DNA of 34,421 nt from UMGS1766 sp963660915. GTDB lineage: Bacteria > Bacillota > Clostridia > Oscillospirales > Oscillospiraceae. The notes below the pieces were generated by a model. It was not told the origin of the DNA and did not search any database. It was given only the letters and a program-made list of their open reading frames with translations. The stretch is taken from the NCBI GenBank assembly GCA_963660915.1, contig CAVLAO010000011.1:1-34421 (forward strand), in the 5' to 3' direction. Both the position numbers and the translations under genes were made by a program. This document shows positions 1-6,779 of this stretch, in pieces (the stretch's first letter is position 1; each line of letters starts with the position of its first letter).

Positions 1-1
1 C

Positions 2-343
2 ACTTATAGAAATCGAGCCATTGGTTACTGGTTACAGGAAAACGGTATTACTGTTATTCCCAATATCAGATTTTCCGATAAACGTTCATATGCCTTTTGT
101 TGTGATGGCATTTCAAAGGACGGAACAATTGCTATTGGATCTCATGGATGTATAAAAGTCAAAGTCGAGAGAGATTATTTCGAAAAAGGTCTATGTGAAA
201 TTATACACAAGCTCGCGCCAAAGCGAATTATCGTATACGGAAAAGCACCGGATAGCATATTCGGCGAGTACATAAAATCCGGAATAGAAATCTGCCAATA
301 TGATAGTGATTACGCAATCAGTCGAAAGGCGGTGAGCGACTGA
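2..343 (+). CDS. DUF4417 domain protein, C-terminal part (5' end outside window)
   Basis: An open frame enters from the left edge and stops at TGA 341-343, giving 113 residues of the C-terminal part of a protein. The text around GITVIPNIRFSDKRSYAFC, then IAIGSHGCIK and a late RIIVYGK segment, matches the layout I know for DUF4417, a family of unknown function common in phages, plasmids and integrative elements of Firmicutes. The stop overlaps the ATG of the next gene by one base (TGATG), so the two are translationally coupled. Base composition is A+T-rich like the next two genes and unlike the rest of the window. Family assignment is from memory of the motif pattern; the biochemical role is unknown. 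Confidence 0.7.
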   Translation, partial: TYRNRAIGYWLQENGITVIPNIRFSDKRSYAFCCDGISKDGTIAIGSHGCIKVKVERDYFEKGLCEIIHKLAPKRIIVYGKAPDSIFGEYIKSGIEICQYDSDYAISRKAVSD

Positions 344-861
344 TGGGCGCAGGTTATCATGGCGGTTTTGGCAACACTCAGGGCTCTGTTCAAAAAGAAA
401 TACCTGTTGAAAGGTCTATAGAAAAGCAACCCGAAGAGGAACAAAATGAGACACAAGATATCCGTCAAAGACTTATTGACGAACTAATACAAGATAATGT
501 AAAAATTTCTGTAGATGACGTTGTTTTTATCACAAGAGATAAAAGCAATCAAATAGTATGGTTGGAAAAGGGAAACTCAGCAGCTGGTCTCGAACATATT
601 CTAAACGGGGATGGGAAAAAGCCGGGACACGCAAACGATTTTGAAAAAGCTTTTGGTATTTTAAGAGATCAAATTCCTGAGTACTTAAACAAAGTTATTT
701 CTAATGGAACAATAGTAAGCAATCAATTGGTTCAAAGAGGAATCAATAAAGGGTTTGAGAGAATCTACTATTATGAAGGAAAGCATTATGTTGTCACGGG
801 TATTGGTACGAATGGATTCATAGTCTCAGCTTATCCGAAAAAAATGAAGGGAGATAAATAA
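343..861 (+). CDS. Putative polymorphic toxin with BECR-type nuclease-like C-terminus
   Basis: A 172-residue protein. The first ~17 residues (MGAGYHGGFGNTQGS) are a Gly-rich leader that I have seen fronting differing C-terminal domains in Firmicutes mobile regions. A charged Glu/Gln-rich linker follows (~20-45). The C-terminal ~95 residues read like a small secreted-type nuclease domain: GLEHILNGDGKKPGHANDF, a later strand YYYEGKHYVVTGIGTNGF, and the end IVSAYP. This layout resembles phage barnase/EndoU/colicin E5-D/RelE-like (BECR) domains, with His and late Tyr/Thr as candidate catalytic residues. It has no signal peptide or membrane segment. It is coupled to the DUF4417 gene upstream and followed after 3 bases by a small acidic protein fitting an immunity partner. 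The toxin call is inference; it could be another type of accessory protein. Confidence 0.5.
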   Translation: MGAGYHGGFGNTQGSVQKEIPVERSIEKQPEEEQNETQDIRQRLIDELIQDNVKISVDDVVFITRDKSNQIVWLEKGNSAAGLEHILNGDGKKPGHANDFEKAFGILRDQIPEYLNKVISNGTIVSNQLVQRGINKGFERIYYYEGKHYVVTGIGTNGFIVSAYPKKMKGDK

Positions 862-864
862 TAG

Positions 865-1185
865 ATGATCACTATAAAGATAATGAATGAATTTATTCAC
901 AGCCCTATATGGGTTTATGATGGGGATGATATCATCGATGAACCGGCTCTTATTGCAAACGATACGAAATTGCAGAATTTATGTAGTCAAGCAGAAAATA
1001 TGTTTTCATCATATTATGAATTTAATTCCCACGATGAGCCTTGTTGGTTTAATCATGAGAAGGAGAAAGAAGAAAAAAATAGGATGCTTGAAATTATTTC
1101 CTATATCAAAGCACGTTTAAATGAAATTAATGACGGCAGTTATACTGTCGAAGATTTAGAGACAGAAAGACTCAGGAATCTTTGA
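865..1185 (+). CDS. Small acidic protein, candidate immunity protein for the upstream toxin
   Basis: A 106-residue acidic protein, with AAGGGAG at 845-851 upstream of ATG 865. It starts almost directly after the stop of the putative toxin gene, so the two form a pair. It has an N-terminal strand-rich half containing IWVYDGDDIIDEP, a mid motif SSYYEFNSHDEPCWFN and a helical C-terminus ending ARLNEINDGSYTVEDLETE. I recognise close variants of this protein in other Firmicutes accessory regions, always small and beside variable genes, but no experimentally defined function comes to mind. The immunity role rests on position, size and acidity only. A shorter ORF in another frame inside it (887-1120) is a shadow. 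Confidence 0.6.
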   Translation: MITIKIMNEFIHSPIWVYDGDDIIDEPALIANDTKLQNLCSQAENMFSSYYEFNSHDEPCWFNHEKEKEEKNRMLEIISYIKARLNEINDGSYTVEDLETERLRNL

Positions 1186-1588
1186 ATGATCAACAGAGTA
1201 ACTCCACAGCATTATTCTACATAGAGGAAACGGTCCGGATTCATTCAAAAACGTAACTGCTTTGGGTAAATTTTGGCTGTTTTGAAGTTGATCGATAACT
1301 GTATCGTTTGAATAGAACTTAACGTTGGACGTGACTTGCTCGAAAGATATCTTGGTGAAGAAAATACAGCATTGATTATTCGTTTCTTGGAAGTTGATGT
1401 AATACGGTATTCGTAATATAACTGGCAGCATAGCAGCGGTTCTATTAAGTTTGTTATAACCTTCTTATAAAAGCTTAGCATCTTTTGCAGAGAATTTTCG
1501 TTTAACAAAATCCAACTGCGATATTTCCGGGCATAAGCAGCGCAAGAACTCCATCCTCGGAAGTTTGTTTCAAAACAAAGAAAAATCC
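1186..1588. other. Gene-poor stretch at the edge of the A+T-rich region, with a possible coding remnant
   Basis: About 400 bases with no convincing intact gene. In one plus-strand frame, 1312-1407 reads LNVGRDLLERYLGEENTA followed by LIIRFLEVDVIRYS and a stop. It looks protein-like (heptad hydrophobics, charged helix) but lacks a start codon and is interrupted upstream by stops, so it may be the 3' end of a decayed gene. I cannot name its family. The stretch is the transition from A+T-rich accessory DNA to the G+C-richer core genes. No tRNA, direct repeat pair or clear attachment site was found here. Confidence 0.3.
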
Positions 1589-1618
1589 TTGCGGTACAAG
1601 GGAGAAATGTTATATAAT
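1589..1618 (+). promoter_or_regulatory. Predicted sigma-A promoter for the FAD dehydrogenase gene
   Basis: TTGCGG (1589-1594) and TATAAT (1613-1618) are separated by 18 bp. The -10 is a perfect consensus, and the start codon of the next gene lies about 80 bases downstream, with GGGAGG at 1683-1688. Confidence 0.55.
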
Positions 1619-1700
1619 AAACTGTATTTGTGCGCTTCTTTGCCATGAGCCGACTGCGGTTTCCAGCGCACTGTGAAAAAACGGGAGGAACGGAAAATTT

Positions 1701-3095
1701 ATGAACACCCATTATGATGTTGCAATCATCGGCTGCGGCGAGGCAGGCATTTTTGCCGGCTACGAGTTGAAAAAGCTGCGCCCGGAGCTGCAGGTGCTGG
1801 TACTGGATCAGGGCGCGGACATCTATTCCCGCCACTGTCCTATTGTTGCCGGAAAAGTGGATCACTGCGTGAACTGCAATATTTGCGACACCATGTGCGG
1901 TTTTGGCGGCGCCGGTGCTTTTTCCGACGGCAAGTTCAATTTCACCACTGCTTTCGGCGGCTGGCTGACGGACTATATGTCCGATGGCGAGGTGATGGAA
2001 CTGATCCGCTATGTAGACAGTGTCAATGTTCAGTTTGGCGCCACCACCCAGTGCTTTTCTACGGATACTCCCGAGGCCCGGGCACTGGAGAAAAAGGCCC
2101 TTGCCTATGACCTGCACCTGCTGCAGGCCCAGTGCAAGCACTTGGGAACCGAGAACAACCTGCGCATTCTGGCCAACATCTATGAATACCTGAAGGATAA
2201 GATTGATTATCGTTTCCGTACGGCGGTAGAGCAGATCAATCCGACGGACGCAGGCTATCGGCTGACGATGAAAGACGGCGACACGGTGGAGGCTGCCTAT
2301 CTGGTGGCGGCGCCCGGCCGCTCCGGCGCAGAGTGGTTTGCGGCGGAGTGCCGCCGTTTGGGCATTCACCTGATCAATAATCAGGTGGACGTCGGTGTGC
2401 GGGTGGAGCTTCCGGCCAAGGTGTTCGAGCACATTACCGATGTGGTTTACGAGTCCAAGCTGGTCTACCGCACCAAGCAATACGGTGACAGCGTGCGCAC
2501 CTTCTGCATGAATCCCTATGGGCATGTTGTGGCAGAGAATGTGGAAGGCATCAACACGGTCAATGGCCACAGCTACTCCGATCCTTCCCTGCGCAGCGAG
2601 AACACCAACTTTGCGCTGCTGGTGAGCAACAAGTTTACCGAGCCCTTTGACGAGCCCTATCGCTACGGCAAGCACATCGCCTCTCTGAGCAACATGCTGG
2701 CCGGCGGCGTGCTGGTACAGCGGTTCGGCGATCTGGTAAAGGGCGTTCGAACCAATGCCCATCGACTGAGCCAGTCCTTTACCCACCCCACCCTCAGCGC
2801 TGCGATTCCCGGCGACCTGTCGCTGGCTCTGCCGAAGCGTCAGTTGGACGACATCATTGAAATGATCTATGCTCTGGACAAGATTGCCCCCGGTACGGCC
2901 AATTACGACACCCTGCTTTACGGCGCCGAGGTGAAGTTCTATTCCAGCCGCATTCAGCTCTCCAACGAGTTGGAGACCCCCATGAAAAACTTTTTCGCCA
3001 TCGGGGACGGCGCAGGTACTACCCGTGGACTGGCGCAGGCAGGCGCATCCGGAATCAAGGTGGCAAGGGTGATTGCCCGGCGCCTGGGAGAGTGA
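1701..3095 (+). CDS. FAD-dependent dehydrogenase of the COG2509 family
   Basis: A 464-residue flavoprotein of unknown substrate. The N-terminus has a Rossmann dinucleotide-binding motif GCGEAG (residues 11-16) after the beta strand YDVAIIG. A Cys-rich segment follows at about 56-68 (HCVNCNICDTMCGFGGAG), and a second FAD-contact motif IGDGAGTTRGLAQAG lies near the C-terminus (~435-450). This order and length fit the COG2509 uncharacterised FAD-dependent dehydrogenases, related to FixC/geranylgeranyl reductase-type flavoproteins. The ATG at 1701 has GGGAGG about 12 bases upstream. The gene stands alone, with its own promoter and a 225-base gap to the transporter operon, so no pathway can be read from context. 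The Cys cluster might bind metal or act in redox; that is inference. Confidence 0.85.
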   Translation: MNTHYDVAIIGCGEAGIFAGYELKKLRPELQVLVLDQGADIYSRHCPIVAGKVDHCVNCNICDTMCGFGGAGAFSDGKFNFTTAFGGWLTDYMSDGEVMELIRYVDSVNVQFGATTQCFSTDTPEARALEKKALAYDLHLLQAQCKHLGTENNLRILANIYEYLKDKIDYRFRTAVEQINPTDAGYRLTMKDGDTVEAAYLVAAPGRSGAEWFAAECRRLGIHLINNQVDVGVRVELPAKVFEHITDVVYESKLVYRTKQYGDSVRTFCMNPYGHVVAENVEGINTVNGHSYSDPSLRSENTNFALLVSNKFTEPFDEPYRYGKHIASLSNMLAGGVLVQRFGDLVKGVRTNAHRLSQSFTHPTLSAAIPGDLSLALPKRQLDDIIEMIYALDKIAPGTANYDTLLYGAEVKFYSSRIQLSNELETPMKNFFAIGDGAGTTRGLAQAGASGIKVARVIARRLGE

Positions 3096-3237
3096 CCGCA
3101 CGCAGGAAATGCATTTTTATGCAAATGCACAGAATATGCAGGACGAAAAATGCGATAAAAACAGATGTAAAATTCAAAAACTTCGGTTTATCCTCGACAA
3201 AAATAGGCTGCAACAGCTGAAAATGCAGGATAGGTTC

Positions 3238-3266
3238 TTGCGAACTTTCCCGTTAGCGTGTATAAT
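3238..3266 (+). promoter_or_regulatory. Predicted sigma-A promoter of the first amino acid ABC transporter
   Basis: TTGCGA (3238-3243), 17 bp spacer, perfect TATAAT (3261-3266), 54 bases before the ATG of the binding protein. A TGCAT-TTTT-ATGCA inverted repeat lies further upstream (about 3114-3127) and could be an operator, though nothing else supports that. Confidence 0.7.
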
Positions 3267-3320
3267 GCAAGCAATCGGATGAAACCGAATAAAAATTATA
3301 TGTATATGGAGAGATGAAAA

Positions 3321-4145
3321 ATGAAGAAGATTGTTTCTCTGCTGTTGGCATTGAGCATGTGCTTCGCACTGCTGACCGCCTGCGGCAGCAGCAGTTCCAC
3401 TGCCGACAAGAGCGCTTCCGCTTCCGGCAGCTCCGCCTCCTCTGATGTGAAGACCATCGAGTCCGGCAAGCTGATCATGGCCACCAACGCCCAGTTCCCG
3501 CCCTACGAGATGGTTGCAGACGGCGAAGGCGTGGACGGAACCGGTTTCGAGGGCATCGACGTGGAGATTGCCTCCGCAATTGCAGAAAAGCTGGGTCTGG
3601 AGCTGCAGATCGACGACATGGATTTTGATGCGGCTCTGACTGCTGTTCAGCAGGGCAAGTGCGACATCGTGCTGGCCGGTCTGACCTACACCGACGAGCG
3701 GGCAGAGCTGATGGCTTTCTCCGACTCCTATGCGCAGGGCGTTCAGGCGATCATCGTCAAGGAAGATTCCACAATCAAAGGCCCCGACGATCTGGTCAAT
3801 GCCAGCATGATCGGCACACAGCGCGGCACCACCGGCTATCTGTACTGCAGCGATGACTTCGGTGATGATCATGTGGCCGCTTACGATAACGGCGCAGCTG
3901 CAGTTCAGGCACTGATGAACGGTCAGGTGGACGCAGTGGTCATCGACAAGATGCCTGCAGAGACCTTTGTCGCGGAAAATGACGGCCTGAAGCTGCTGGA
4001 CACCGCTTATACCACCGAGGACTACTGCGCAGCCATGAACCTGGACAACGAGGCTCTGGTGAAGGAAGTCAATGTGGTTCTGGCGGAACTGCAGGCCGAT
4101 GGCACTCTGGACAGCATTGTTGCCAAGTACATCAACGCCGACTGA
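3321..4145 (+). CDS. Amino acid ABC transporter substrate-binding lipoprotein (SBP family 3)
   Basis: A 274-residue extracellular binding protein. Residues 1-21 are a lipoprotein signal peptide with lipobox LTAC (lipidated Cys21), followed by a Ser/Ala-rich linker to ~50. The family 3 solute-binding fold follows: lobe 1 starts at KLIMATNAQFPPYEM, then FEGIDVEIASAIAEKLG and the ligand-contact region GLTYTDERAELMAFSDSYA. The hinge and lobe 2 start near IGTQRGTTG. The conserved Arg in TDERAEL is expected to bind the alpha-carboxylate of an amino acid. GGAGAG (3308-3313) precedes the ATG. It is the first gene of a three-gene operon with a permease and an ATPase. Polar amino acids (Gln, Cys or His type) are likely, but the exact ligand cannot be read from sequence. 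Confidence 0.92.
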   Translation: MKKIVSLLLALSMCFALLTACGSSSSTADKSASASGSSASSDVKTIESGKLIMATNAQFPPYEMVADGEGVDGTGFEGIDVEIASAIAEKLGLELQIDDMDFDAALTAVQQGKCDIVLAGLTYTDERAELMAFSDSYAQGVQAIIVKEDSTIKGPDDLVNASMIGTQRGTTGYLYCSDDFGDDHVAAYDNGAAAVQALMNGQVDAVVIDKMPAETFVAENDGLKLLDTAYTTEDYCAAMNLDNEALVKEVNVVLAELQADGTLDSIVAKYINAD

Positions 4146-4165
4146 GCGTTATAAAACGACGCATA

Positions 4166-4193
4166 CAGGGACGGTCGGAACGGGCCGCCCCTG
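4166..4193 (+). promoter_or_regulatory. Intercistronic hairpin between binding protein and permease
   Basis: An 11-position stem with one A.C mismatch (4166-4176 with 4183-4193) and a 6-base loop lies in the 88-base gap. Only a weak T tract follows (CCCTTTTAAC). Such hairpins after binding-protein genes usually stabilise the upstream mRNA or cause partial termination, giving excess binding protein over membrane parts. That role is inferred. Confidence 0.45.
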
Positions 4194-4233
4194 ATTCCCT
4201 TTTAACATCAAAGACCAACGAGGTGAGTGAACT

Positions 4234-4983
4234 GTGACAGGAATGATCGCGGCAGCCAGCTTTGCGGACACCGCTTTCGCACAGAACTTTTATAAGAGCT
4301 TTATCGCCAATGGGCGGTGGGAGCTGTATGTTTCCGGCTTGGGCCGCACCATAGAGGTTACGGTCCTGGCGCTTTTGCTGGGCGTTGCTCTGGGCGTTGT
4401 GACGGCTCTGATTCGCGTGGCCTATGACCAGCGCCGTCCCGGCCGCAACAGCATCGGCAGCGCAGTGCTAGGTGTGTTTAATGTCATCACCAAGGTGTAT
4501 ATCACCATTGTGCGCGGCACTCCTGCGATTGTTCAGCTGATGATTCTGGGCTTCGTTGTGTTTAAGTCCAGCCGCAACTTCACTTTGGTAGGCGCGTTGG
4601 GTCTGGGGATCAATTCCGGCGCTTACGTGTCCGAAATCATTCGCTCCGGCTTGATGAGCATTGACAAGGGGCAGATGGAGGCCGGCCGCAGTCTGGGTCT
4701 GGATTATATGACCACGATGACCCACGTGGTGGTGCCTCAGGCCATCAAAAACATCCTTCCGGCACTGGGAAATGAGTACATTACCCTGCTGAAGGACACA
4801 TCTCTGATCTCTGTCATTGCCGGCAAGGAGCTGCTGTATGCAGCAAAGGCAGTTTCGGCAAAGACCTACGACTATATGTTCCCACTGTTGGGCGTTTCCG
4901 TGGTGTACCTGATTATGGTCATCATCTTTACCTGGCTGTTGGGTATTCTGGAGAGGAGGCTGAGAGCAAGTGATCGCCGTTAA
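4234..4983 (+). CDS. Amino acid ABC transporter permease (HisM/GlnP type)
   Basis: A 249-residue inner-membrane subunit starting at GTG 4234, with GAGGTGAG about 7 bases upstream; ATG 4243 is a poorer alternative. It has several hydrophobic segments, including VTVLALLLGVALGVVTALI, and a last one near YLIMVIIFTWLLGIL. The polar amino acid permease signature (HEQ/HisM type) is present, including the EAA loop that contacts the ATPase: EAGRSLGLDYMTTMTHVVVP followed by the Ala/Leu-rich QAIKNILPALGNEY and LLKDTSL. Its end overlaps the ATPase start by 14 bases, so the two are translationally coupled. A single permease gene suggests that the channel is a homodimer. Confidence 0.92.
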   Translation: MTGMIAAASFADTAFAQNFYKSFIANGRWELYVSGLGRTIEVTVLALLLGVALGVVTALIRVAYDQRRPGRNSIGSAVLGVFNVITKVYITIVRGTPAIVQLMILGFVVFKSSRNFTLVGALGLGINSGAYVSEIIRSGLMSIDKGQMEAGRSLGLDYMTTMTHVVVPQAIKNILPALGNEYITLLKDTSLISVIAGKELLYAAKAVSAKTYDYMFPLLGVSVVYLIMVIIFTWLLGILERRLRASDRR

Positions 4984-5692
4984 ACATCTGACAAAAGCGT
5001 TCGGCAGCCATGTAGTGCTGGACGATATTTCCGAGTCCATCGAAGCCGGAGAAAAGGTGGTTATCATCGGTCCTTCCGGCTCCGGTAAATCTACTTTCCT
5101 CCGCTGCCTGAATCTGTTGGAGGTTCCCACCTCCGGCCAGATTATTTTTGACGGGCAGGATATCACCGACCCCAAGGTGGACATCGACAAGGTGCGTCAG
5201 CACATGGGCATGGTGTTCCAGCATTTCAATCTGTTCAACAACCTTTCCGTCATGGGAAACATGACGCTCGCCCCGATCAAGTTGGGCCTGCTGAAGAAGG
5301 AAGAGGCGGAAGCGGAAGCAGAAAAAATGCTGGAGCGGGTCGGACTGCCGGACAAGGCGCTGTCTTTTCCGGCGCAGCTCTCCGGCGGCCAGAAGCAGCG
5401 CATTGCCATTGCCCGGGCACTGATGATGAAGCCGAAGATGATGCTGTTCGATGAGCCGACCTCGGCACTGGACCCGGAAATGGTGGGCGAAGTGTTGGAA
5501 ATCATGAAAGAGGTGGCGCAGGAGGGCATGACCATGGCGGTTGTGACCCACGAGATGGGCTTTGCCCGCGAGGTTGCCACCCGGGTGCTGTTTATGGACG
5601 GCGGCCACATTGTGGAGCAGGGAAAGCCGGATGAGATCTTCTCCAATCCAAAAGAATCCCGCACCCAGGAGTTCCTGTCCAAGGTGCTTTAA
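4970..5692 (+). CDS. Amino acid ABC transporter ATP-binding protein (GlnQ type)
   Basis: A 240-residue cytoplasmic ATPase, the usual full length for the GlnQ/HisP group. Visible motifs are Walker A GPSGSGKST (~36-44), Q-loop MGMVFQHFNLF, signature LSGGQKQR, Walker B MMLFDEPTSALDPE with the catalytic Glu, and switch histidine VTHE. The GTG at 4970 is preceded by GGAGAGGAGG and lies inside the permease gene, overlapping it by 14 bases. Together with the two upstream genes it forms a complete importer for a polar amino acid. It has no C-terminal extension, unlike the paralogue at 22685. Confidence 0.95.
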   Translation: MIAVKHLTKAFGSHVVLDDISESIEAGEKVVIIGPSGSGKSTFLRCLNLLEVPTSGQIIFDGQDITDPKVDIDKVRQHMGMVFQHFNLFNNLSVMGNMTLAPIKLGLLKKEEAEAEAEKMLERVGLPDKALSFPAQLSGGQKQRIAIARALMMKPKMMLFDEPTSALDPEMVGEVLEIMKEVAQEGMTMAVVTHEMGFAREVATRVLFMDGGHIVEQGKPDEIFSNPKESRTQEFLSKVL

Positions 5693-5699
5693 AACAAAG

Positions 5700-5748
5700 A
5701 AAACTCCCTTTATGGGTGACAGAAAATGTCACTCATAAAGGGAGTTTT
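5700..5748. terminator. Strong bidirectional intrinsic terminator
   Basis: The 21-base arms 5700-5720 and 5728-5748 pair fully with one G.U, around a 7-base loop. The stem begins AAAA and ends TTTT, so it can stop the transporter operon on plus and the dehydrogenase gene on minus. Confidence 0.85.
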
Positions 5749-5776
5749 GCTGTATAAAATGCAGAAAAAGTGCTTA

Positions 5777-6682
5777 TCATGCCTTTGTTTCTGCTGTGCC
5801 GGGCTTGACCTCTATGCCGGCCAGAGACTCAAAGTATTGAATAATGCCGGAATGATCCTCGTTTTCGTGGCCGCTTACCTTGAGGGACTGCAGGATCTCC
5901 AGCAGTTGGGCAGTCAGGGGCAGGGGAACATCCGCCGCGTGAGCGGAGGACATGACATTTTTGATGTCCTTTAAAATGATGGAGATTTTGCCTCCGGGGA
6001 CGAAGTTCCGGTCAAGCATCATAGGTGCTTTTGCATCCAGCACGGTGCTGCCGGCAAAACCGCCGCGAATGGCCTGATATACCCGTTCCGGATCTGCCCC
6101 GGCCTTGGTGGCCAGCACCAGCGCTTCCGATACGGCGGCGATGGTCAGGTTGACGATGATCTGGTTGGACAGCTTTGCAAGGCTTCCGCAGCCGCAATCC
6201 CCCACCAGAAGCCAGGATGCGCCCATGGCCTTGAAATATGGGACAGCGCGGTCGAAGTCTGCCTGTGTACCGCCCGCCATAAAGGCCAGCGTACCGTCAA
6301 TAGCCTTCGGTTCTCCGCCGGAAACGGGAGCGTCCAGAAAGCGGATGCTGCGTTGAGCCAGCTGCCGGGCAAAGGAACGGGACTCCTCTGGGGTGACAGA
6401 GCTCATATCTACGACCAATGTGCCGGGCTTCATTGCGGCGGCAATGCCGTCTGCGCCGAAGAGCACCGTATCTACGACGGAACCGTCGGGCAGGATTGTG
6501 AACACGATGTCGCAGACTGCACCCAGTTCCCGGAGGGAGAGGGCTTCTGCACCCGCGTCGGTCAGAGGTTTGAGTGCGGCGGGATTCCGGGCATATACGG
6601 AGAGGGGAAACCCTGCCCTGCAGAGGTTGAGCGCCATGGGCTTACCCATAATGCCTAAGCCGATAAACCCGATTCGTTCCAT
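5777..6682 (-). CDS. NAD(P)-dependent beta-hydroxyacid dehydrogenase (2-hydroxy-3-oxopropionate reductase / 3-hydroxyisobutyrate dehydrogenase family)
   Basis: A 301-residue cytosolic oxidoreductase. Residues 1-30 hold the cofactor motif IGFIGLGIMGKPMALNL. The substrate signature FLDAPVSGGEPKAIDGTLAFM and the catalytic Lys region GCGSLAKLSNQIIV follow, and the all-alpha C-terminal domain has the VPLPLTAQLLEIL segment of this family. The closest named activities are tartronate semialdehyde reductase (GarR/GlxR) and 3-hydroxyisobutyrate dehydrogenase; which one applies cannot be decided here. I chose ATG 6682 because AGGAG lies 7 bases upstream of it; the in-frame GTG at 6691 sits on that same AGGAG. 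It follows sbcC by about 100 bases on the same strand and ends at the shared terminator. Confidence 0.88.
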   Translation of the reverse strand: MERIGFIGLGIMGKPMALNLCRAGFPLSVYARNPAALKPLTDAGAEALSLRELGAVCDIVFTILPDGSVVDTVLFGADGIAAAMKPGTLVVDMSSVTPEESRSFARQLAQRSIRFLDAPVSGGEPKAIDGTLAFMAGGTQADFDRAVPYFKAMGASWLLVGDCGCGSLAKLSNQIIVNLTIAAVSEALVLATKAGADPERVYQAIRGGFAGSTVLDAKAPMMLDRNFVPGGKISIILKDIKNVMSSAHAADVPLPLTAQLLEILQSLKVSGHENEDHSGIIQYFESLAGIEVKPGTAETKA

Positions 6683-6779
6683 GGAAATCACTCCTGTTGA
6701 TAAAAAGTCCTGTGTGGATTCTCAGTTTGTTTTGTACAGACAAGCGGCAAAATGCAGAATGATGACAGAATCTGTTCCG

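Noticed and set aside
1186..1700. Attachment site or integrase remnant at the edge of the A+T-rich region
   Set aside because: No tRNA, no repeat pair and no recognisable recombinase motif is visible; only a short unnamed coding remnant.
1245..3101. Long minus-strand open frame of 618 codons
   Set aside because: It lies opposite the FAD dehydrogenase, whose protein has clear family motifs; the antisense translation is a low-complexity His/Gln/Val-rich shadow with no domain.
4166..4193. Full terminator after the first binding-protein gene
   Set aside because: The stem has a mismatch and no real T run, and the permease and ATPase have no promoter of their own, so a read-through or stabilising hairpin fits better.
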